A stretch of DNA of 64,000 nt from Vanessa cardui. Lineage: Eukaryota > Arthropoda > Insecta > Lepidoptera > Nymphalidae. Under the pieces are notes generated by a model. That model was not told the origin of the DNA, ran no database searches, and was given only the letters and a program-made list of their open reading frames with translations. The stretch is taken from assembly GCF_905220365.1 (NCBI RefSeq), contig NC_061140.1, positions 4,466,501-4,530,500 on the forward strand. Direction: 5' to 3'. Within the stretch, counting starts at the first letter, position 1. Every line of letters starts with the position of its first letter. Of the stretch, positions 41,210 through 52,800 are shown one piece after another. A program made the translations under genes and the position numbers.

Positions 41210-41215
41210 AATAAA
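41210..41215 (+). terminator. Distal poly(A) signal, plus strand (candidate for long VAT1 3' UTR)
   Basis: AATAAA in a GATAAATAAATATG context, 35 bp from the opposing signal of the dynein light-chain gene. Confidence 0.45.
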
Positions 41216-41249
41216 TATGTATGATCTGTAAAAATGCTTATTTGAGTCT

Positions 41250-41255
41250 TTTATT
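41250..41255 (-). terminator. Poly(A) signal of the Tctex-type dynein light chain gene
   Basis: TTTATT on the plus strand (AATAAA on minus), 75 bp beyond the stop codon at 41330. Confidence 0.65.
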
Positions 41256-41329
41256 TAGTAACCTCTCGACAAAACCCAAATTACATAGCAAAAAACAATA
41301 CAAGTTCATTTCAATTTAAATATGATTAT

Positions 41330-42416
41330 TTAATCAAAATAGACACCATAGACAACAACATTGGCATAAATATGGCAGTTTTCAAAATTATGTGACGCGA
41401 AAGCATCTCGTTCGTGATCCCAGAGGAAGGAGTGAAACATGTGGACACTTTGCTGTCTTCTCTGGCCAATAGTAACTGCTACGATTATTCTATATCTGAA
41501 AGTTATAAAAAAGAAAATATATTTATTAAAAAATCATAAGTGACTATTGATCGTAAATATTTTTACAGAATTTAATAATTAATTGGAATCTAACAATAAA
41601 TTATACTTGGACTAGTAATATTTGTATATGACATAAATTTCGAACACATATTTTATATTAGATTTCAATCAATGGATTTCTTATTGTAAATCTTAGCTAT
41701 ATTAACTATGAAACTATGGGTATATCTATCACCCGCACTGCAAGGTCATGTCTTATGTTTCAGATATTAATTAAAGAGCGCTATTACGTAGGAGCGGGAT
41801 GTTTACGGTGACTGCTCTTTATTATTATAAAGTACCCTTCTCAAAAGATAATAACTCAACAAATATGTACGTTACACGTTTACAAAAATGACGCTAAAAT
41901 AAAAATAAAAAATATAATTTTTACCATAGACCTCATGAACATTTCCTACTTCTACAACATAAGCAATACAAACAAGACATAATTGATACACCCGCGATCA
42001 TTGGTAATATGTACATAACCATCTTGTATTAAAATTATTAATAATATATAGAAGTATGTCTAGATTCCTTTATATATTTTTTTCTTTAGTACATGAAATC
42101 CTTTTGTTGTGGTAAATTACATTCTACATTGTGATTTTGATCGTCATATTGACGATTTAATTATAACAATAGATAAGTTCCTCCTGACATACCTGTCATA
42201 ATTTTCTTCTTTTATCGCCGTCCTGATATTTTCCGCTAAACTAATACAGAGATCTGGAATAAGTTTTTCGCTATATTCGACATCAACAAGTTCTGAATTC
42301 ACTATGCGCTTTAAGATTTTTTCTACATTTTCAATATTGAAGCGTTTTCTTGGATTTAATTGATATGTGGGCTGAAATGTTCGTACCTGTTTTGAAACAG
42401 ATTTAATTTCAGACAT
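41330..42416 (-). CDS. DYNLT2B: Dynein light chain Tctex-type protein 2B-like (TCTEX1D2)
   Basis: Light chain of cytoplasmic dynein-2, required for retrograde intraflagellar transport in cilia (family knowledge). There are two exons, 42193-42416 and 41330-41495, split inside codon 75 (AG|A, Arg). They give 129 residues, close to the family's usual 130-140. Exon 1 contains TYQLNPRKRFNIENVEKILK, then VDVEYSEKLIPDLCISLAEN and KEENYDR, which align along the first Tctex-1 helices. Exon 2 supplies the beta-strand half: YRIIVAVTIGQRRQQSVHMF, then SFLWDHERDAFASHNFEN and the C-terminal strand IYANVVVYGVYFD. The ATG at 42416 follows the family start. A non-ATG in-frame extension exists five codons upstream. 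The gene converges tail-to-tail on VAT1. Confidence 0.93.
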
Positions 42417-43889
42417 ATTTAGTTTGATCAATAAGATTCCTTAGCTCTTGTGTATCTATTATTTTTTGTGTTAACTGTAATACAACAAAGTAGAAAGCAA
42501 TAATGATCTACATTATTATCTAAGCAAAAAATACACATCAATTTTAAGAAATTTTGATATTTTTTATTGTTAATTAAGTAGGTACCTGTTAAGTACCAGT
42601 AATTGCAGTTTATTTAAATCTCCACAAAAATTATTCTTATCTATACTTATTTCAGCTGATAAACCGTTACCATTTTCTGTTTGTTGCTTATTCGGCGATT
42701 CAATCCGAATCCGCTCATCCGAAAAGAGAATCTTTTATATTCTTTCGACATCTTAAGAAATAATAATAATAAGTAAAATTGTGCTAAAGTTTAGTAATAG
42801 ACGCTTTTGTTTAGTAATACAACAGTTTCAAATAACCATCGTGATTTAAGGGATGTGACTAAATATTCATTTGGTTCTTACCTACTTAATACTAATAATC
42901 ATAACACTTGATTCAATTCAATTTTATAATAAATTGAAAACCAAACGGAATGAAAATAATATTTATTTCCAATGTGGCAACCTATATATATATATTTTTA
43001 GAGAAATATTATATATATTTTAAATATGTACGGGTATTGTTAGACGCCCCATACACCTACAATAATATCGCACAATATATCTGCATGCACAATATTATTG
43101 AACGTTTAGGGATAGTATTGAAACATTGCACAATGATTGAACAAAATTGAGCGTGCTTAATTTTTATTATACGATATGTTTTGTGGCTTAAAATTGCGCA
43201 ACATTTTTCATTTTAGTTTTCGGAGCGATCGCGATCAAAGGGTTTTCTATTTCTCATGTAGTTTTCAAAATCGTTTTCTTAATTTAAGGCTAAGTCGTTT
43301 AAAAGCCTTTCGTGAGTGTAAACTGGCCTTCTTTTCAACCATTCCTTAACCCGGTTGTTCATGAAGCATTAACTTCACTTACAGGTCAGAATTAACAGAG
43401 TTGATTATTAGATTTATTAACTACTCAAACTGTATGACTGAAAAAATTGCACATTTCTGCAGGAATATTATGTCTCATCGTCATTTATAAATATTAAAAT
43501 AAAAGGTTATTATTTTTGACATTGCTTGTGTATCGTTTATCTGTGTCACTATAATCTATGCGTTTACTTGTTAGTTGTTGTTATGTTTGGCTGTACGGTG
43601 TAATACCTTTACCCTCTAAGGAAAGAAAAAAGCGAAAAAAAAAATTGGTGTTATGACTTTTGACATCTACCAAACTTTAAATATTAATATTTAATAGTGA
43701 ATTATCCGCTTATCTAAAAGTTAGTAAGTAAGTACATCTTCCAAATAATTTATTTGTATATTGATAACTCAAGATGGTAAATGCTACAAAAATTACCGAT
43801 GCTTTTTAATTATTTCATAGAGTGTAAATAACATTGCCACAGTTTTTTATTTTTATTAAGCTGAAATTAGTAACTACAAAAAGTTTATA
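42417..43889. other. Shared 5' region between DYNLT2B (-) and FAN1 (+)
   Basis: About 1.5 kb of AT-rich sequence between divergent ATGs. No coding sequence is visible, and no strong promoter motif could be assigned. Confidence 0.5.
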
Positions 43890-46800
43890 ATGGTACCTAA
43901 TAAATTAAAAAATATGAATCAACAGAATACATTGACCAAGTATTTCAAAATAAAAACAAATTCATTTAAAGAAATGGATACGAAACGTAAAAAGAAATTT
44001 AATTTAAGTATAACCAAAACACCTACAAAGTCGCCTAAGCTAACACTTGAAACCGAACATGTGGTTGATTTAATTAGTGATGAAGATGACGAAGAGTCAA
44101 TAAGTTCTAAAACATGTGAACTTAATCAGAGTCAGACAAGCTCGTCTGAATCAACATTGATCTACACCCCTGAAATGCAGCATAAATCCCCTGTAAATCA
44201 GTCGCCTTGTGGAGAAATTTCAAATAAATCGTCAATGTCCCCTGGCTCAGGTTACAAATCTTTAAACAAATCATCACCAAGTTTCCGTAGCCCATCCACA
44301 AGCCGCAAATATTTTTCACCCACAAAAAAGAGAAGTATTGCAGTCAGAACACCTACCAAAGCTAAAAGAAATCTTTCTGATATTATATCAAAATGTGAAA
44401 AACAAAGTATTTTTAATAATGAAGAATTTCTTCAAGCTTCAAACAATGTGGATGACACGAGTAAGTAATTATGATAACTCAAATACAGTACTTTACTTAG
44501 TAAACATGTTTCAATTTAATTGAACTTAGTAGTTCTAGTAGTAGTATTAGTATCTAATAACTTGTTTTCATTTACAAATCATAGTTCAACAAAAGAATAT
44601 CATATACTAATTAAATAAAAATAAATATAATTACAATACCAATTTCATATTTAATGTTTTATTACAAAGGTTCTCTATTACGTTCCAGCAATTTTTCTAT
44701 TAAAGATAATTTATCAGTTTTTATGTGATGATAATTTGAAGCCACTGTTAGAAGAAAGTAGTTGCAGTCTCCTGTCAAGTGCAATGACAGTAAAAAAGCC
44801 TGGCATGAGATTAGTATGTAGATTGTATTGGCACAAGGAGGGCTGGCGTAGATGGGATCAGGTAAAGAAGATTATGATTGGCAAATTTCAAGTTGATGAT
44901 CCAACTCTACATGAAGCAATAAACTCTCTTATAGAAAGTGGATTTATTACTGTGGCAAATAGTAACAATGGTTAGTACTACGTTTATTGAGTTAATTTTA
45001 ATAATAAAACAAATATGCTTTTCCATATGAAATACATGCAAGTATATAATTATATTGTTGCTATGTCTGCTTCATATTGCAATGAATTAATGTGACATAT
45101 TAGAAATTGAAAGTTTAAAAAATTGGTAGGTCAGTGTCTTTGATGTAAATACAATTTGTAGCAGTATATATTGTTATCAACTTTATTTTCGCTGGAAAAA
45201 CGCGTTTCTTTCACATGATGTTGTATTGTGCGGGGTATGTGGAACTCGCCGGCGCTGAAGGCACTGGAACATCCACTAAAAACCATGGGCTTCCAAGCTA
45301 GAGGAGTTCCTGGGGTACAGAGAACATCTCTACTTCCGACGACGTTTACAGCTGGAGGAGAAGCTGCGCACAACGCTGCTGTCTTCCCGGTCTTCTTCGT
45401 CGAAGCGAATCCGCGGAACTCTCCTCACGCGCTCGCTCGCTCTTTCTGCGACATGACACTTTCACTCCAGCACCAGCCATCTCGTTCCAGCACCTCTCGC
45501 TGCTTATCATGGCGGTTATAACGTTGGTCAATGGGCCTCTGAGGCCCCCAAGCGGCACACTCCATCAGGGTGTGACACGCCGTGTCCATAGGCGCACCAC
45601 ACGCGTGGCAGGCGGGTGTTATTTCCCGCCTCACTATCATGTGCAGGTACTTACCGAAACAACCATGTCCGGTAAGCACCTGAGTTAGTCAGAATGTGAG
45701 TGTGCCATGACTCCGTTGCCGAAGCCAACATTCCACAGCAGTGGGCCGAGAACCGATCCCTGTGAAACGCCGCAAGCCACCTGAAATCGGTCAATTCGCC
45801 CATCACCGGTCCACGGTCCCGGAGGTATGCCCCCAAAAGTCGCTTAAGATAAGAAGGCACCCTGTGGTATCTGAGTGCCTTCCTTATAGTCTCGAAAACA
45901 AGACTGTTGAAGGCATTCGCCACGTCCAGAGTTATCGCCAAGAAAACATCCCCTCGGGCCACCGCCTCTGTGGTTCGGGTCTTCAGGGCATTCAGGGCGT
46001 CCATCGTTGAACGGCCAGCCCTGACCCGTCTGACTCTCTGAAAGACCCGGCCCCACCTCTTCGAGATGCTGAACAAGACGAGCAGCGAGAATCTTCTCTT
46101 GCCCGCTGGACAGACTCGTCAAATAGTTCCCGAAGCCTCCCACCTAGGTGTACCAGGACGTCCGACAGAGTCTCCACCTCTTCCTCTACTCTCCAATTTA
46201 ACACTCTGAGCGCTGCAACAGGAGTGGCGAACGAAAGATCCTCAACGGATCCGCCCTGATGGCGTAAGCAGGTGTGAACCTGCCCCCTGTTGAGTAGGGA
46301 TAGGCTGGATAGTAGGGCCAACACTTGGACAGCTCTCCCTTGTGGATTCGTAGCAGGATTTCCCAAGGCCCGCGATTTTGCATTAACGTCGCCGAGAACC
46401 ACTACTTGTCTTGGCGAACGACTGGCCACCGCAGCTGTGAGAAAACCGAGATGATTTTCAAACTCCGCCAGGCTGCGGTTAGGGGAGAAATACTTGCCAA
46501 CAATTACGTACTCTCTCCAACCCACCACCACGTAGCCCGAATCCTCTCGATGAGAGAGAGAGGTCGCCGTTCTGCTCCTCGTGAGGACCGCCACAATGCC
46601 GTCCACGTCTCCTACCCAGTGAGGTAGGGGAGGGACGTAATAGGGCTCACAGGCCACAGCCAGGTCGATCCCCCACTCCGCCATGGACAGCAGCCGTAGG
46701 TCCAGAGCCCCGGCACAGTGGTTAAGATTAGTCAGGAGAATGCTGAATTCAGTGCTCATGTCGACAGTGCAGCTTTCTCCTCGGCTTGGCGCCGTCCAAC

Positions 46801-49800
46801 GTTGGTAGTGGTCTGGGTGCTTAAGGCCATCTTACCGTTCGTGATCTAACCTTCCGGTACATTCTTACACAAGCGTACCTTCTCAGTGCATTCTGCCGAT
46901 TTGTGCCCTTTGCCACGGATAGCACAGGAGACGTCCTGGACGTCTCTTGTGCCATCTCTGGCGAAATCGTCTCCGGCGCTATCGGGGCACTTGATTTGAT
47001 TGGGGCCAGTGATAGGTGCCGTTGGAGCAGCTAGTGGCGCCCGCTTAGGTGCGGGTGCATATTTTGGCTGCGGAGCCGGATGGGCCGCCTGTGTATGCGA
47101 CGAATGCGTGTGTTGCTGCAGTAGCTCCCGCCTTTTATTCGCAGCTAGAGAGGGGCGCTGTATCTTCGCAAGCAGGAGCCGCTCCTCCAATTTCGTAATT
47201 TGGGCTTTGAAGATATCGCCGATCGATGAAAACTTCTCTAACGTCTGAGCGTCCTGGGCGGAGCCGGTGGACGTCTCATTTGCCACTGCCATCGTGGTAC
47301 GCATCTCCGCGAACTCGCGGCGATGAGCCTTTAACTCAGCCTCGAGGCTATCGCTCTCTTTACGCAGCCGGCCATTATCGGCGCGGAGTTTTCGCGTCTG
47401 ATCCGCCTCAGTCCGCGATGCCAGGGAATCTACAATTCCCTGAAGTGCATCTGCCGAATCCCTCAGTTTTTTAGCGTATGCAACGTGCGCATCGCATGTG
47501 GCGCCGCCCTCGCGGATCAGTTGGAAAGTTAGTAGATGCCCGCGTGGCCATGTGGTGACAACAGCCGTTCGGAATGAGCTCGTGCATACGGATTGAACTT
47601 GTGAAAATACCTAAAAATATCGTAAAATAGTATTACTATACAATATATATACTACGAAATATTCAATGTTCACTGGATACAAAAGAATGTCGAATGGTTC
47701 ATTAATTTATAGCTATGAAAAAAATATCACAAAAATATGATTTTGATCACACAAGGACCACTGCATCAGAGCCATACATCATGCTTTGAGGAAAACGAAA
47801 TAGCATTAATTTAATTAGTACAAGAGGCTAGTGAAATTGCTATAAAACTAGAATCTACAATTGCTCTAAAAATACTTATTTAGTATATCCATTTTGAATG
47901 TACAAACCTGCATATTTGCTACAACGAATTATCCTCATACAAGTAACTGCGTTTAAATCAGATCTCAATAATACAATTTACAATTTTTTTATACACCCTC
48001 AACGTAACATCAGACCCTTCGTTTGTTACCCTAGTTGGTGGTAAAACTTTTCCTTCGATATGTTTACCATCTACATCGATAATTACTCTCACGTTAGAGA
48101 CATGCCTGCTTTCGAATAGTTTTTTTACCTAAAATTCAATTCAATCATAAGCGGCAACACATTTACTCGGAAGGGTTGGATTTAAATTTTTTTTTAGTAC
48201 ATTACTTACCTTTTGATAACGATTTTGCACGAAATAAATGTAAATAAATTGATAGAAAACCACATTGTATTATCGTCGAGGTCAAAACATTCATTATTTT
48301 CGACTAATAATGACCTCAAAGTGCGTACGAATCATATACTACTTGGGAAGGCGCCAGTCAGCTGGGCATCTACGTATTGCCGCCACTGTTCTGCGAGATG
48401 GCGCTACAGTAGGCGAATCGCGATACGCACAGGGCCTATTACCAAACAACAAACCAATCGTCAAAGCAAAACAAAGTCTGTTAACAAGCCAAGTTCAATA
48501 TTATAACGCGATAGAGAAACAGAAACCAATAAACAAGCGAGGTTAGTTGTAAAAAACTTCCGAGAAACATTGATAAGACAATATAATTCCGACACGACCG
48601 CACGGTACGACAAGAGCTCGAGCGCAATCCATATTTTTTTTTAAACTAAAATAAGTAAATTAATAATTTTTTGTAGGTGAAGAAATAGGTTTTGATGAAT
48701 TGCTAAAAATACTTAAACAGGATGAATTGAAGTTAATATGCAAAGAATTTAAAATTAAAAGTACAAAAAAGGAGGAGGCTGTGCAATCATTAAAAAATTT
48801 TTGTAGTAAGAAAACAAATATAACCAATTACTTTGGAGGTAGTAAAAGCACAAATGAAACTCGAGTTTTGAATTTGTAAGTATTTTATACAATATATATT
48901 TGATATTTAGGTGAAGACCTATAAATGAAAATAATTATTAAAAATAGACTGATATTCTCACACAAAATATTTAATTGTAAGCTATTTCAAACTTGAAATT
49001 TTTCAAAATTAGATAATGTTCTTTATATGTGTTCATTAACATTACGATTTTATTTCATATTGCTAGTATATCAAAGTAATTTATTTCTCATGTAAATGCA
49101 ATTTTGATTAATTTCTAAAAAACAGACAGATTTATTTTTGTAATATTATAATATTAGCCTAACCACAATGTAAATACCAAAAGGCACCCTACACTAAAGA
49201 ATTTTAAGTTGACTAAAGTATTTATAAAGTTCTAACGTACCTACTTTCAGGCTGCGCTCTAAAGTTGGACCGTGTTACAAACTGTCAGATGCGGCTCGAA
49301 ACACACTTAAGGAACTCTATATCCTCATGTACCTGGGCCTGGATTATACTATAATAAAAGAAAAGAAACTAGAATTAATGTTGATCAATGATAAGATAAA
49401 AAGGGAAACATATCCCATTGATAAAGATATGGAGATTGATAATGCAAGCTTGGTATTCAAAAATAGAGAGCAATTTTTAAAGTAAGTTGAAATTAAAATG
49501 CTTTTCATAATTTATTATTTACCTATATATATTGAAATCATAAATATATAGCTCATGTCCAAGTCAGAAATAAAAAAAATTAATCATGTGTAAAATATTA
49601 CTTTGAGCAAATTCGATATTTAAAAAAATTAACTTATGGATTTCAATATAATTAGCAAAGGAGTCTTATAAGTTATAGACTTAACTTTTATTATAGTCTT
49701 TGGGTAAGTCATCAACACATATATTACTGCTAAACAGCAAAACCAAGTATTTTTGTGTTTCTATTTGTTGAGCCAATGTAATTGGCTTGGTGGTAGGGCT

Positions 49801-52800
49801 TTGTGCAAGCCCGTCTGGGTAGGTACCACCCACTCATCAGTTATTCTACCACCAAACAGCAGTGCTCAGAATTGTTGTGTTCCGGTTTGAAGGGTGAGTG
49901 AGCCTGTGTAATTACAGGCACAAGGAACATAACAACTTAGTTTCCAAGATTGGTGGCGCATTGACGATGTAAGGATTAGTTAATATTTCTTACAGCGTCA
50001 TTGTCTATGGGTGTTGGTGACCACTTACTATCTGGTGGCCCATATGCTCTCTCTGTCTACTACCAATTTCTCGATTATGCTGACGCATGTTATCTTGATC
50101 TAAAAGAGGAGCAACTTAATAAACTTGAGCGTCTCCAAAATCTTTGCATCCGATTCATATTTGGTCTTCGTAAATATGATCACGTTTCTGAATTTCGTAA
50201 AAAGCTCAAGTGGCTCCCAATCCGGCTTCGCAGGAATACTCACATCCTTCAACTTCTATACTATATCCTGTTCAACCCGTCTTCTCCTTCATATCTAAAA
50301 GAACGTTTTTAATTTCTTAGTTCTTCACACAGCCATAATCTTCGTTCTGAAGAGAATTTGGTGCTAAAAATACCTCCCCATACAACATCTTTTTATAGTG
50401 ACTCATTTACAGTCCAATCAATTCGTCTTTGGAACTCTCTTCCACTAGAAGCAAGACGTGCACCAACTATTACTTCTTTTAAAAATATGATAAAAGAGCA
50501 CTATCTTGCTTCATAAAGAAAGCAATATAATATAATATACTGCAATTAAATATTTTATTTATTATATAAGTATCTATAGTATGTAGATGTATATATTTAT
50601 AATGTGTATGTATATTATATTATTATATATTTATGGAATATTTGTTTATGTATCGTATATATATATTGTATCTATTTTTTATGTATTAAATAATTTGTAC
50701 ACCCCTGCCATCCTATCTCTCTCATCTATCAAAGGTTGCCTGGAAGAGATCGCTGTTTTAGCGATAAGGCCGCCTATTGTACATTTTTCTTTTCTTTGTT
50801 TTTCTTTTACTCCTATTATTTTTGGTGTGCAATAAAGAGTATATAAATAAATAAATAAATGTCGTCCGCCAACTAATACCATAAAAAAAGAAAACTACAG
50901 TCATAAAGAGACAAAACCTCTTAGTTTCCAAATTTGGATATTACTTATAGTACCAACCTTATTAAGTGGAAAAATTATGTCTGTTTATCCATAACTCTTA
51001 ATGAATATTTCAGATATGTTAATGCTGGTTCATTATATGAAGACATTGAGGCAACTACTGATCTGTATGAAAAGTGTGAAAAGATTAAGCGAGTTTATGT
51101 TCTATACAACGAAATGACTGAAGATGAATTGATTAGGTAACACTTTTAATTATTAATATGTAATTTTTATTTAAAAATAGTTAATTTAATAAATGTTTGA
51201 AGGCAGTTTTTAATACGACAGTTTTTAATAGGTATCTAAAAGATATTTTCGCATTATATATTTTAATGTTATATATGAATATAATATTAATAATATAAAT
51301 TATAATATTCCTCTATTCTTCTCTTCTCTATTTTGATGTTTTATTGGTAAAGTCAATCTCAATTGTGGTTGGACTAAAGATAAAAATGATTTTGATTTGA
51401 AATTGACTTGACATTGGTTGAGATCTAAAATAATCTGTGGTTACTATAGATTCGCTAAAAAGTAGCACATAGTCAATCGAAGAGCTTACTTAAACCTAAG
51501 TTTATTTATCGATGCATCACAATAAAGCCGAGATGCATGCATCTCCACCCATGAGATTTCAATATTCCATGATGTGACAATCTACGGCGTGGTACAGTCA
51601 GCGTCAAATAATTAGAGACACTCAGGGTATTAAAATAATTAGACGCAACCAAAAAGTCAATAATATCGGTACAAACAAAGTTTCCTTATTGTTGTCAACA
51701 GTATACGCGCTCAAATAGGTGAGACGTTTAAAATGTCATATAGATCGTTTCAGTCAAACCGCCATAAATATGGTTACAGTCATCTCGCCAGTGGTATCCA
51801 AGCATTCTAAGTGTTCAAAAATACGGAACGCATTAGAAAAATATACTTTACTGCTATATATTTTAAATACAATTTGTCACATCAATTAATATTGAAATAT
51901 TTATGCATAATATGAAAGAGATAGAAACTACTGTTATCCTTTTCACTTTAAGCACGAGGTCACAGATGTCTCGTTCTTTTAAAAAAATCGTGCATAGCCG
52001 TTTAGGACACTTGATTCTCAAACCAGTCTCTAATTATTTGACGCTGACTGTACCGGGTTTTATTTAACCAGTGTGGTGCAGGACCACAGATTAAGTCGGC
52101 CCTGCTTCTAATGCCCTAGAATCTATATTATAGACATGCACTCTATGTAATAATTGAAATATTTTTGTTGACAGTTACATAAAGCTGCCTGTGTGGCTCC
52201 GTCGGTACACACCGGCATATAAATATGTGAAAATTTTGGAAACCGGAATTCAAGAATTGAAAAAATCAAAAGTTGATGATTATATAGTTTTAGCTGTCGA
52301 CATTCTTTCGACACTTATAAAGCAAAGCGCATTCAGAGAACACAAGAAAGCGGAGTGGTATTCGGAGAAGGCGCTCATTCTGGATAAATTATTGTTCCTT
52401 CCCGAGCAGGTAATAATCAATTTAATTGATTTAAAATTGTTATTTTGGTTTATTTGTGACAAATATTTGATAAAAAAACATAATAGGTATAGTATGACAC
52501 AACTTAGATGTCGCATCGGTAAAATTCGTAAAACCGATAACATACGAATTAAGTACGCTATCCCAAATTATCAATATTTATTTCTCACGCGAATATGATC
52601 TTTGCACAAACGTAATAACTTGTAATATCACATGACCTAATATATTCGTCAATTTGACGCGTCGATTTACATGCACTTGCTTTCTCTGACGCGTGAATTT
52701 ATAGCGACGAATAGCGCGATAGGGAGCTGTTTCTATTGGTTGTGTTAATCGGCAGTAATCGGTTTTATTTCCATTCCATTGCATTTTCCGATGCTACATC

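Larger units (their letters stand above)
39055..41240 (+). other. VAT1 3' UTR and downstream sequence
   Basis: No coding sequence is visible. An early poly(A) signal lies at 39185 and a late one at 41210, so the transcript may have a 3' UTR of either about 150 bp or about 2.2 kb. GC-rich patches (39620-39680, 40640-40760) interrupt AT-rich sequence. Confidence 0.5.

Noticed and set aside
45844..46627. Several long plus- and minus-strand frames as independent genes
   Set aside because: They are shadow frames of the GC-rich decayed R1-like LINE.
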